DNA of 64,000 bases from Azolla caroliniana (taxonomy: Eukaryota > Polypodiophyta), in assembly GCA_043228905.1 (NCBI GenBank), contig JBHGNT010000003.1, forward strand, positions 6,944,001 through 7,008,000, read 5' to 3'. The translations under genes and the position numbers were made by a program. The notes under the pieces were generated by a model. The model saw only the letters and a list, made by a program, of their open reading frames with translations, did not search any database and was not told where the DNA came from. Shown piece after piece: positions 31,678 to 42,213 of this stretch. Position 1 is the stretch's first letter. Each line of letters begins with the position of its first letter.

Positions 31678-31839
31678 GTATGATGTCAATAGTATTAAAA
31701 AAAATATCACAGATAGCTCGGGCGATCAGATGGTTAGTATGGTTGAACATCTTTGTGTGGGTGTTTACGATGCAATTACGAAGAAGACGGCTCAGGCACA
31801 CGTGAATTAAAGAAATGTTGTCAATTATATCATGTGCCT
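31678..31839. other. Spacer without recognised gene
   Basis: No coding resemblance. This is the right flank of gypsy-1. Confidence 0.4.
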
Positions 31840-32155
31840 AGCTATGACAAAAAAGCTATGCCATAGCATGGTTGTCGTCGCATGTGAAGCCGTTTGGCTC
31901 AAAAGGATATTGAAGGATCTACGATTCCCATCAAGGATCTGATTCTCTTGTATTGTGATAACATGAGCAATATTCATCTGACCCGAAACCCTATCTTTCA
32001 CGCTCAGACTAAGTGCATTGAGGTGCACTATCATTTCGTTCGAGAGAGGGTATTGATCGAAGATGTCGACATGCAACACATCAATATGAACCTGCAGACA
32101 ACCGACATCTTCACAAAGGCCCTGGGAGCCGACAAGCTGCAAGCCACTTAAATTG
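31840..32155 (+). pseudogene. Ty1/copia RNase H fragment
   Basis: The plus strand gives ACEAVWLKRILKD, then LLYCDNMSNIHLTRNPIFHA and VHYHFVRERV, ending TDIFTKALGADKLQAT. This is the C-terminal RNase H of a copia element related to copia-1 and copia-2. A 3' LTR may follow at 32156-32310 but I could not define it. Confidence 0.85.
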
Positions 32156-32285
32156 ACTAGGCCAATCTTCTTGAAATTTTGGTTTAGCCTAGCTAACTCT
32201 ATTCCATGGTATGTAATATATGCATTCGTCTGCTCAAACATTCATTTTCATATGTTTGCAAACAGATGTGTATATTATCCAAACA

Positions 32286-32310
32286 TTCTTCTTCTTCTTC
32301 TTCTTTTGAC
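32286..32310. repeat. (TTC)n microsatellite
   Basis: A run of CTT/TTC units between the copia fragment and the PPR pseudogene. Confidence 0.8.
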
Positions 32311-32321
32311 TTCTTTACTTT

Positions 32322-32722
32322 TCTTTTTGCTCAGAGAGGGGTGAATGTTCTACACTGTGCACATCTTCTCCCGCCATCAGTTCCTGCACATCATCGTGAT
32401 GCAAACCTCCCTTGCTCTCACATCCAACCTTGAACGTTGACCTACATCCTTCATCTTGCAAGTAGAGCTTCAAAGCCTTGTACACTTGGTTCTGTTTAAC
32501 GTAAGTAGAGAGCATAACATTCCATGTAACTACATACCGGTGAGGCAATGAATAAATCACATTCTCTGCCTCAAATATATCTCAACATTTGTTATACATA
32601 CTATGGAAGAACCCACGTGAACATCAGAACAATAACCATTTTTGCGAGCATGTTCATGTATCTTCTTTCCTTCCTCAAGTGAATCTATGGTAGCACAAGC
32701 TTTGAAGAGGCAAACAAATGTA
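32322..32722 (-). pseudogene. PPR protein pseudogene, C-terminal segment
   Basis: The minus strand encodes pieces of pentatricopeptide repeats: TFVCLFKACATIDSLEEGKK, then HARKNGYCSDVHVGSSIV, and VVTWNVMLSTYVKQNQVYKA with ALKLY. The patterns match plant PLS-type PPR proteins, which bind organellar RNA. A frameshift separates the two pieces. The upstream part continues, across copia-1, at 44216. Confidence 0.8.
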
Positions 32723-33116
32723 TGTAAAAAGAAACGTGCAGAAGCAAGTATGAAGACCGAACAGAAGAGAGGAAACTCAGGTTTAATGGAGAGCTTGGGC
32801 TTACGCAGTATACGCGGGAGAGACAGAGAGAGTGAGAGAGAAGACACAAAAACTATATTCAACAATAATACTCAGTCTATACATAAGACGTGCTCAGTGA
32901 ACACTTTTATACAAGCCCTAGAAGGATTGACCGAAGTACTGACAGTACTTCAATGCTCATCAAGAGCCCCTACACTAACTCCCAAATATATTCCTCACGG
33001 AATATCTTTCCTAACGACCTCCCGGTTTACGCACTCGGCCTAGCCGATCGGTCCCAACCGATCCTGTCCTCGGCTTCTTCAGCCGATCCGGCCGATGTTG
33101 AGCTTGTCTCTCAACA
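32723..33116 (-). repeat. Copia-1 3' LTR
   Basis: 394 bp, TGTAAAAAGAAACGTG...CTCTCAACA. Confidence 0.95.
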
Positions 33117-33449
33117 CTCCCCCTCAAGCTCAACTTGAGGCTCTTCGGGATCTTCACAGCACCGGTTCCTCCTGGCTTCTCGCCTCGCTCGCGCTCCTCG
33201 ACCTGTTCGACTCCGCGCGCTTCGACCCTTCCAGTCGGCTTGTCTACTCATGTGGCCCTCATCAGCTCTTCTGTTGTTGCGGTGTTGACGCTTCTTCTGC
33301 TGCCTTTTCTTCCACTTGGGCCTCGGTTTATTCAGCGTGTCTGAATCAAACATCCGAACCGACTCGGCTACCTACGATCGGTCTTCGCTCTCATCCGAGT
33401 TGCCTGTCTCCAACTCGTCTTCGGTCTTCTCGCCCTCGATGGCGTCATC

Positions 33450-34464
33450 TTACCCATGCATGGTTGGCTTCGGCTCTCTCCTTCGGTTGCTCCCCTTCTG
33501 TCTGCTTCCGAACTTTTCCGTAGGTCCGCCCTCGGCTTCTTCAGCCGATCCGATGTCGAACTTGTCAACCGACTCGGTGTCACGGTGTCCGCTCCTTTCC
33601 TGTTGCCTTGCTTGGTCGTTCGGGATTGTTCTCCCCCTCAAGTTCGGCACGTCAAGGTGACGCAACCCGAGCGCCCCTGAGAATTGCCGCAACTTGTCCA
33701 GACCAAGAGGCTTGGTGAAGATGTCGGTAGCCTGCCGATTCGTCAGAACGTACTGAAGTTCGACTTCACCGGAAAGGACACGCTCACGGACGAAATGGTA
33801 GTGCACCTCAATGTGCTTGGTCCGTGCGTGGAAGACGGGGTTTTTCGCGAGCTCGATGCTGCTGAGGTTGTCGCAGTAGATCGTCGTCGGATCTGACACC
33901 TCCTCTTGCAAGCCCTTAAGAAGCCGCTTCAACCATATGGCTTCGCATGTCGCGACAGCCGCTCCTCGGTACTCAGCTTCGGTGCTCGACAGTGCAACTG
34001 TCGGCTGCTTCTTACTGCTCCACGCGATCGCGGCACTCCCGAGGGAGAACGCGTATCCGGACGTGGATCGGCGATCGGCGGCGTTGCCAACCCAATCAGC
34101 ATCTGTGTAGCCGACTAACTGCGCGGCTGCACCGGTCCGACATAACAGTCTGCGGTCCTTAGTGCCGCTTATGTACCGAAGTACGCGTTGCGCACACTGA
34201 AGGTGCTCCTCGGTAGGTCGCGCCATGAACTGACTGATCACTCTGACCGGATAACTGAGGTCGGGTCGGGTGATGGTCAAGTATATGAGGCTTCCGACAA
34301 TTTGTCGGAACGTCGTCGGGTCGCATACCTTTCCCGTATCGGGACGAAGAATGACTGTTCTTTCCAGAGGAGTCGAGATGGACTTACAGTCGGCCATCCC
34401 GAGTTTGAAGAGCATACTCAGCACGTAATGACGTTGGCTAATCAATATGCCTTCGGGGGTACGG
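33450..34464 (-). pseudogene. Copia-1 RT end and RNase H
   Basis: The open frame covers the RT C-terminus (ISQRHYVLSMLFKLGMADCK), SLIYLTITRPDLSY, and RNase H with YTDADW, LSSTEAEYRGA and IYCDNLSSIELAKNP. It ends in a long C-terminal tail not seen in copia-4. Its upstream half lies beyond gypsy-A at 40291; the two join through V-I-R-T-P-E-G with the 4-bp TSD removed. Confidence 0.9.
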
Positions 34465-35169
34465 TGTCGAGCCCTTCGGCTCCGGATCGTTGCGTGAGTC
34501 GGGTGGGAACCGCCGAGGTTTTTGACTAGGAGGAAGAGGAATACAACTTAAGGCTAGATATGAATAGTGGAAAGAGAAGTAAGACAGCAATCTCGTGAAT
34601 CCCACGAGTTTAGTGTAATTAAAACAATATTTAGATTATAAGAGCAATTAGATGGCAAAATTCGTGAATCCCACGAATATATTAGATTGATCAAAAACTT
34701 GTATATTAATCAACAACCATATACATATTTTTCTCCTCCTTATATAAAGATAGAAGAGGCTAAGCATGGCTTCATGCTTTTTCACCTAAAGTGCCCATGC
34801 ACACTAAATGTGCATGTGATGCTTTGTCATTTCCTAAATATAGGGCTCATGCACGCTAGATGTGCATGAGTCACTTTTAATGTCACGTGTAAATAAAATA
34901 TTCACACTCTAAAGAATACATGATTTTTACCTTTTAATAAAGGTATGTGTAAATAAAGGTCTTATACGTATTAAATCTATATTTATAATACTAAAGATAA
35001 ATTATTACAATGGTAAAGTTGGGGTTTATCTACGTGGAGGTGCATGGTTCGAATCTTGCCCTATGCACGTGATAATTTCTTTTGATATATTATTTATTTA
35101 TTTATATGTATCTAAAATCGGATATATTATTTTATGGTTTTCACGTAGTGTGTGGAATACACTACGACA
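34465..35169 (-). repeat. Gypsy-A 3' LTR
   Basis: 705 bp. A minus-strand TATA box (CTTTATATAAGGAGG) lies near 34740. The upstream pol frame ends about 42 bp inside this LTR. Confidence 0.95.
35003..35066 (+). other. tRNA-like sequence in the gypsy-A 3' LTR, antisense
   Basis: ACAATGGTAAAG resembles an A box, and GGTTCGAATCT is a B box differing by one base from the right-LTR copy. Confidence 0.6.
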
Positions 35170-37370
35170 TTCGCCCCCTCCGAACCCGCACATCCTCCGG
35201 TATGTGCCGAAGTTCTCGATCCCCCATATCCGTCTTCACCCAAAGCTTCCTCCGATTCTCCCCTTATGTCGACTATGAGTTGTAATTCACTTTCTTCGCT
35301 TCCCGCATCACCGTGGTCTTCGTCCGATTGCTCCTCGTTGTCGGCCTTGGCTTGGATCACATAGGGTTTGTCGTCGGTCCGCTTCTTGAAAATCTTCACC
35401 CGCTTCCCGGCTATAGGCACTCGTAGTATTGTTCCATCCAACTCGGACAGTCGGTACGTTCCGTTGTCGAAGACTTTCCGAACCTCGTATGGCCCGAACC
35501 ACCTTTTCGCGAATTTCCGCATCGTCGTATGTTGATGGTCCAAACTACTGTCATAGACGATCACCCAATCTCCTTCTTCAATCCTCCTCGGTCGTAGTCG
35601 GTGCTTTGTGTCGAACCGGCTTTTGTTCCTTAATCGTGCTTCTTGTTGTCGGCGTATTGCTTCCGCTATGTCTGCCGGTCTTCCCTCTAGTTGTCGTATC
35701 CGGACCGCTAGTAGTTCTTCCCGGCTCATCTCTTCCTTCCACGGTAGCACTGTCCATGTTGCGATCGCGGTTTCCGTCGGCATTACCGGTGCTTGTCCGG
35801 TCATGAGTTCTGCCGGCATGTAACCGGTTATGGAACTATGCGTCGTCCGATCCGCCCATAGTGCATACGGAAGCATCTGTGGCCAGTCCTTCACCTTTCC
35901 ATCGCATGCCTTCGCAAGTGCTTTCACGATCGGACTATGTCCTCGTTCGATTTTCCCGTTGGCCTTCGGATTGTATGCCGTTGTCAGCGATAATCGAACT
36001 CCGTGTTTAGCGAAGAATCCCCTAGCTTTGTCTGAGTCGAGTTCTCCCCGGTCCGCAATCACTTGTCCTACGCACCCGTACCTGCAAAATACTTCCTCCA
36101 TAGCTTGAATCGCATCGATCTTTGTTGGTGACGGTCTTCGGCCGTAGGGCCCACATAGATGTCCGACCACCAATATTTCTTCTTGCCCGAATGCCGATTT
36201 CTCCCCGGAAAGTGTTAGGTGCACATCTTCTAGCTTTCGCAACACTTTCTCGCAATCATGAATATGGTCGACCACGAACTTTCGGCATCCCCGATCATCC
36301 ATAGTCTCATCTTTTTCTTCTACCGCGCATCCTTTCATCGGAATGTCATCGAGGAACGGCATCGTTATCTCCGGAATGCAGTCTCGAAGCACCTTGTTCA
36401 TCGTGTTCATCATATGAGCAACCGAGTTTGTCGCTCCTTGTGGTAGTGTGCACATTCGGACTAATCCTATCGGTGTTCGCATGGTTGTGATGTCTCGGCT
36501 CTCCACGGCTAGTTGGAATTGGTCATACCCCGAGTATAGGTCTCCGATGGAGTATATCGCACGACCGGCAAAAGCTTCCGCAAATTCGTCCACTATCGGA
36601 CCGACTCCCGAGTTCCGGATCGTGACCTTATTCACCGGTTGCAAGTCTTGGATAAATCGGAGTGACCCATTCTTCTTCGGAACCGTAAACCATCAATTTG
36701 AGTACGGAGCAGTTGATGGCTCTAGAATCCCCATCGCCACCTTCTCCTTGAGCAAGTCAATGACTTTCGGAATATGCGCTCGTGGCACCGGAATCGGCTT
36801 CAGGTTCCACGGTACATGGTCAATCGTGAAGATCACCATCGGCTCCACTGTTCTCGGATCGACGCACCCTATCTCCCCTGATGTAAATGCAAATGCTTTG
36901 CCGTATTGCTCCAACATCTCGCGAAACCGTTCTTCTTCTTTTTGTAATAGGAACCCACCTCCACCGATCCGAAGTTTCTTCCGGGTCTCATCCGTGAAGG
37001 CATGTCCGATATCCACGGTCTTCCGAAGTGTCGGATCTCCCGAGACTTCTTTCCTCTTTTGTTCGCTATCGGCGGGTAGTGGTCCCGCGGCCGGTTTCAC
37101 CTTCTTCTCCACGGTCTTGTATTTCGTACTTACCATTGCTTCTTCTTTACGGAGCGTATCCGGCTCCATTTTCGCAATGATCTCGTACATCTCGACCGAT
37201 TCCACCGGGACTACCCGGTTCCCTTGGCTTTTATCTTCCGCAAGTTCTTCAAGTCGTTGTAGCGTGCTCCCATAGAACACTTCTTCGACTATCCCCACGA
37301 TTTCTTCATCTTCTTTTATTATTGATGCCGACCGCAACTTATCCTCCACTTGTCGGTATCCTTTCTTCAA
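35127..37370 (-). pseudogene. Gypsy-A pol with RT fused to the integrase core
   Basis: RT motifs: VPRAHIPKVIDLLKEKVAMG, an in-frame TGA at 36690-36692, then QPVNKVTI, the active site FLDD near 36350, and GHLCGPYGRRPSPTKIDAIQ. At about 36098 the frame passes directly to integrase EEVFCRYGCVGQVIADRGE, YNPKANGKIERG, and the tail KRWFGPYEVRKVF. The end of the RT connection region, RNase H, the integrase zinc motif and its first catalytic Asp are missing. The join is in frame, so it looks like a deletion in this or an ancestral copy. Without these domains the element needs help in trans. Confidence 0.88.
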
Positions 37371-37504
37371 TCCTCCGGTTACGGTTGTGTACGTAGATGC
37401 CCCATCCGGACCTATTCGTACATGTTTTGCTCCGAGAGTTTTCTTCCTGTGTGGGGTATCAGGGCTTCTCGGACTATCACTTCCCCACTCCGCAACAGTC
37501 CGCT

Positions 37505-38569
37505 TTAAAAATCCATTCTCACTTGGGACAAGAGTTCCCTCTTGTTCCTTTCGTGATTTGCCGGCACTGTTAGGAATTGGACGGATTTCCCACCGTTTTG
37601 GCTCCGAATTCGCGCAAAAGCCGCACCGCTATCGAGCACCTTCGTCTCCATCCGTGATGCCGTGATAAAGGGTTGGCCGAGGATGACGGAATGTGAAACC
37701 TCATCTTGCACGAAGAAATTTTGGTCGATCTCGACATCCCCGATCTTCACCGTCACATCCGGACAAGCCGCAAATAGATCTTCCGTTGCTTTGGTGGCCG
37801 CCCGAATCTTCCATCCATGGTTGGTGTTAATAGGCCACTTCCCCTTCCGGTAGAACTCCTTGGACATCAAGTTGATCTCCGATCCGTGATCAATCAATGC
37901 TAGCACGGGTTCTTTGATGTTGCCGATTCGGACCGGAGTCTCCGTAGTCGCGCGTGCCCAATGTGGCCTTGTATAGTGGGAGTTCGGAATTTCGTCCTCC
38001 ACTTCGGTGTCGTTCATTAAAACGGTGTTCGCATTCACCCTTGGAGCATTTTCCTCCGTACTTTGTCTTTTTCGCTTCACGAGATCCACGAGAAGATCGT
38101 GGAACTCCTTCTTTGCTATTCCGAGTAGCTCCCGAAGCGAGAAATCTACCCAGCTATCCAAGATTCTTTCCTCGAACACTCTTTTCAAGTCGGTTTGTTG
38201 TTCTATGTCCGAGGCGAGCTTGAATGCCGGAGTCACCTTTTCTTTTCCCTTACCTCCGGAGTTCCAGCTTTCCGGTATCTTTGATGGCCCGGCCGCATCC
38301 TCCGTGCGTCGTCGTTTCTCGTCCACATACACCTTATGCAATTGACACAGGGCGTATACGCTATTCTTGTCGATAGGGCACTCCCATCCCGTAGCTTCTC
38401 GGACGCCTTCCGCGGTGCTTCGGATCTCGTTGGAGTCGGTTTTCTCGGTGTTTTCTAGAACTTCCGGCCAAAAAGACGTCTTTGCTCTCGATGACTCCCC
38501 GACACATATTCCCGCGGTTGTCGCATAGTTGCTTCTCGCCGCCAATTCCTCCTCGAGCACCTTCTTCAT
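37505..38569 (-). CDS. Gypsy-A gag end and aspartic protease
   Basis: 354 residues. The protease-like segment is LALIDHGSEINLMSKEFY near residue 230, with DHG in place of the usual DTG or DSG, and later VILGQPF, matching the family ILG(x)PF motif. A frameshift between here and 37370 separates it from RT. A similar but damaged segment occurs in gypsy-C. Confidence 0.82.
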   Translation of the reverse strand: MKKVLEEELAARSNYATTAGICVGESSRAKTSFWPEVLENTEKTDSNEIRSTAEGVREATGWECPIDKNSVYALCQLHKVYVDEKRRRTEDAAGPSKIPESWNSGGKGKEKVTPAFKLASDIEQQTDLKRVFEERILDSWVDFSLRELLGIAKKEFHDLLVDLVKRKRQSTEENAPRVNANTVLMNDTEVEDEIPNSHYTRPHWARATTETPVRIGNIKEPVLALIDHGSEINLMSKEFYRKGKWPINTNHGWKIRAATKATEDLFAACPDVTVKIGDVEIDQNFFVQDEVSHSVILGQPFITASRMETKVLDSGAAFARIRSQNGGKSVQFLTVPANHERNKRELLSQVRMDF

Positions 38570-38590
38570 GCCGCCTTTCCGGAAGTTCGG

Positions 38591-39547
38591 TCAGAGTGGC
38601 TTCCGAGAGTCCATCGAATGAATCCGGTTTCCCTCATAGTAGATGAGATCCCGCCGTAGCGCCTCCTTATGCTCGTCGCAATCCCTCCGATCGTGTTCGG
38701 CGCTATCGCACCATATGCACCGTCGGTCCGTATACTTGGAGCTTGTGGGGCGGTCATCCGACTTCTTCACCATCGCGATCTTCAGATTCTCCATCTCCTT
38801 CAATAGTTGCTCCACCGTAGATACATCAATCCCCTTCTCGGTTGTAGTCTCTCGAGCCCTCAGTTGATGGTCTTCCAATCCGGTTCTGGGTTTCGGAATC
38901 GGTTCCGAAACCCTCTTTTCCTCGTCGGCAAGCCATTGCCCCCTCTTCGTGTATCGCGCGACGATATCCCGCACGCTTTCCCATGTTTCGGTGAGGCCGC
39001 TCTCCGTGGTCGTGTCCTCCAAGAGCACTCCGAGATCTTTCCGGTCCCGGACGTCCACGGCTCGCAAGAACATGATCACCTTGTCCGGTACGAGGATAGC
39101 TTGATCTCTCGCGGACAACCTCCCGAACCGGCTTTCGAATGCCGAAAACACATCAACAACCTTCAATCCCTTGTCCGGCGTCTCCACCCAATCTTCGAAT
39201 CCCCTTCACGTCGCCTTGGAGGAATCCTCGATGGCGAACGTCCTCTTTAGCTCTACTTCAAACGCCTCCCATGTCGGATTTTGATGTCGTAGCCCATGGA
39301 TGCTTGCTTGAAGCCCGTCGGTCGCCACCCGGTTGAAGGACGTCACTTGCAGTCCTTCCGATATTCCGCACCGTAGCATCTCCGCCTTGTAATCCCGAAG
39401 ATACCGCGACACGTCTTTCCCGTTGAATTGCCCGTTTCGTTGCACGAGCCGCTCCACTGAGGCCGCTATCTCCGACATCGCGCGTTGTTCTTGTAGCATG
39501 CGCTCGAACATCATCATCATGTTGCTAGCCTCTTGTTGATTTTCCAT
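38591..39547 (-). pseudogene. Gypsy-A gag (frameshifted)
   Basis: The first part (39547-39206) starts MENQQEASN and contains FNGKDVSRYLRDYKAEM. After a frameshift near 39190, the second part (39187-38591) runs through VDVFSAFESRF to an unusual zinc knuckle CIWCDSAEHDRRDC. It is homologous to gypsy-B, -C and -D gag. Confidence 0.85.
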
Positions 39548-39585
39548 CTCCTTGCCACCCGTTTTCACGTCGGGTTCACCAACTG

Positions 39586-40290
39586 TGTCGAGCCCTTCGG
39601 CTCCGGATCGTTGCGTGAGTCGGGTGGGAACCGCCGAGGTTTTTGACTAGGAGGAAGAGGAATACAACTTAAGGCTAGATATGAATAGTGGAAAGAGAAG
39701 TAAGATAGCAATCTCGTGAATCCCACGAGTTTAGTGTAATTAAAACAATATTTAGATTATAAGAGCAATTAGATGGCAAAATTCGTGAATCCCACGAATA
39801 TATTAGATTGATCAAAAACTTGTATATTAATCAACAACCATATACATATTTTTCTCCTCCTTATATAAAGATGGAAGAGGCTAAGCATGGCTTCATGCTT
39901 TTTCACCTAAAGTGCCCATGCACACTAAATGTGCATGTGATGCTTTGTCATTTCCTAAATATAGGGCTCATGCACGCTAGATGTGCATGAGTCACTTTTA
40001 ATGTCACGTGTAAATAAAATATTCACACTCTAAAGAATACATGATTTTTACCTTTTAATAAAGGTATGTGTAAATAAAGGTCTTATACGTATTAAATCTA
40101 TATTTATAACACTAAAGATAAATTATTACAATGGTAAAGTTGGGGTTTATCTACGTGGAGGTGCATGGTTCGAATCCTGCCCTATGCACGTGATAATTTC
40201 TTTTAATATATTATTTATTTATTTATATGTATCTAAAATCGGATATATTATTTTATGGTTTTCACGTAGTGTGTGGAATACACTACGACA
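39586..40290 (-). repeat. Gypsy-A 5' LTR
   Basis: 705 bp copy of 34465-35169, exactly 5121 bp away. Confidence 0.95.
40124..40187 (+). other. tRNA-like sequence in the gypsy-A 5' LTR, antisense
   Basis: GGTTCGAATCC at 40167-40177 is an exact B box, with ACAATGGTAAAG upstream as A box. This is the less decayed of the two LTR copies. Confidence 0.65.
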
Positions 40291-42213
40291 ACGGATCACT
40301 TCGATCCTGAGGAAGTAATGAAGGTCCCCCAGATCCTTCATGTCGAACGATGCCGCAAGCTGGAGCTTCACGCGGTTGATGTCACCTAGGTCGGCGTCGG
40401 TGATGACGAAGTCATCAACGTACAGTAAAATACTAACCGTTCCGAGTCGTCCTTGCCGGATGAACAGGGAAGAGTCCGATTTTGACGTGACGAAGCCCAT
40501 CCGACGCAATTGTTGCGTGATCTTCGCGTTCCAGGCACGCGGGGCTTGCTTCAGTACATAAAGGGACTTCTTCAGTCGGCATATTGCCGAGGAGTTCGTT
40601 CTAGAGTGAAATCCGGGGGGTTGTACCATGTACACCTGTTCCTCAAGGTCACCTTGCAGGAACGCATTCTTTACATCCATCTGATGTAGGTGCCACCCCT
40701 TGGCCACGGCTACTGCGAGCAAAACACGGACGATCGTCATTTTCGCGACCGGCGCAAACGTCTCATCGTAGTCGATGCCGTGTTTCTGCGCGTAGCCCTT
40801 TGCCACTAGCTGAGCCTTGTACCGGTTGACCGAGCCATCGGTGTTGTACTTGACTTTGTACACCCATTTACACCTGATCGGCTTCACACCCTTCAGTGCG
40901 TCAACCAGGTCCCAGGTCTCGTTCTCCGCCAATGCGTGCATCTCGTCCTCCATTGCGGCGCGCCAATTCGCGTCCTTCGCCGCTTCTGCGGAGCTCTCCG
41001 GCTCACGCACTTCCGCTACACGGGTCATGTACGCATAATGATGCGCCATGTACTCGTTGTATCCAAACCGCAAAACAGGATTCTTCTGGCGGGTAGATCG
41101 GCGTAATTTCACATTAGCCGATGTCGAGGCCTTCTCGGTCGACGCGGTCTTCATCTTTAAAGACCTGTCACCGGTTCCCTCGGAGTCGGACTCGCGTCGG
41201 TCTGACTCGTTCCTTTCCGTGCCAGAATCCGACACCTTCTTCTTCCCTTTCTCTTTGCGCGTAAGCCGTCTCCTCGGCTTCCTGCGTGGGGAATGCACAG
41301 TCGCGTCTCCACTACTCGCCGGCTCTTCATCGGACTGGTCGTACCGACTCAGTCGTCCAATCGGTCCACTTAACCGGAGTGAAATCGGACTCTCTTCGCG
41401 GGTCTCGATTTCGGGCTCATTCGTTGACATCTCAGCTTCGCTGACCTCATCGTCAGAACTCGGATTGGAGTCTAGGTTCATAGTCGGGGGCAGGTACCAG
41501 GACGCGGACTCGTCAAACACCACGTCGCGGCTGACACGCGCTTGTTTGGTGCAAGGGTTATAGCACTTATACCCCTTCTGCTCGTCCAAGTAACCGACCA
41601 AGATGCATTTCTCGGCCTTTGCGTCCAGCTTCCTCCTTTTCTCCTTCGGTATATGCACATACGCAATGCTACCGAACACCCTCAAGTGTCGCAAGTTTGG
41701 CTTCGTTTCGAAATGTAGCTCATGCGCCGACACTTTGTCTCCGATCCGGTTTTGGATGTATACCGCGGTCCTTACCGCCTCGGCCCAGTAGAACTTGGGC
41801 AAGCTCTTCTCCTCCAGCATTGCCCGTGCCGCTTCCACAACTGACCGATTCTTTCTCTCGGCCACGCCGTTCTGCTCTGGCGTGTATCTACAACTGAATT
41901 CGCGGTGAATTCCCATTTGTTGTAGGTAACCGTTGAATTGACCGGAAAAGTACTCTTTCCCGCCATCCGACCGCAATCACTTGATCTTTCGTCCCGTTTC
42001 GGCTTCCACGAACCCTTTGAGGTCCCGGAAACAGTCGAAGACTTCGCTCTTCCTCTCAATGAGGTAGATCCACGTGTGCAGCGTGTGGTCGTCGATGAAG
42101 GAGACGAAATATCGGCTCCCGCCAAGACTAACGTTTTATGTCGGTCCCCATACATCGGAGTGTATAAGGTCGAGCTTGTTCCGGCTCCGGTTTCGCTCGT
42201 TGGGGAAAGGAAG
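40291..42213 (-). pseudogene. Copia-1 integrase and RT (5' side of gypsy-A)
   Basis: The main open frame, 41976-40291, starts in integrase (LRSDGGKEYF, QNGVAERKNRS), then a Ser/Asp-rich linker, RT (YKVKYNTDGS, MDVKNAFLQGDLEEQVYM, YVDDFVITDAD) and LHYFLRIEVIR. The integrase start at 42213-41977 is broken by two nonsense codons near 42133 and 41980 and by a frame change relative to gag. Confidence 0.88.

Larger units (their letters stand above)
34465..40290 (-). mobile_element. Gypsy-A, Ty3/gypsy element nested in copia-1
   Basis: Two 705-bp LTRs, TGTCGAGCCC...TACGACA, with 4-bp TSD ACGG (34461-34464 and 40291-40294). Removing the element restores the copia-1 frame. Primer region TTGGTGAACCCGACGTGAAA lies just inside the 5' LTR, and polypurine tract GGAGGGGGCGAA next to the 3' LTR. 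Gag, protease, partial RT and partial integrase remain. About five substitutions separate the LTRs. Confidence 0.95.
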
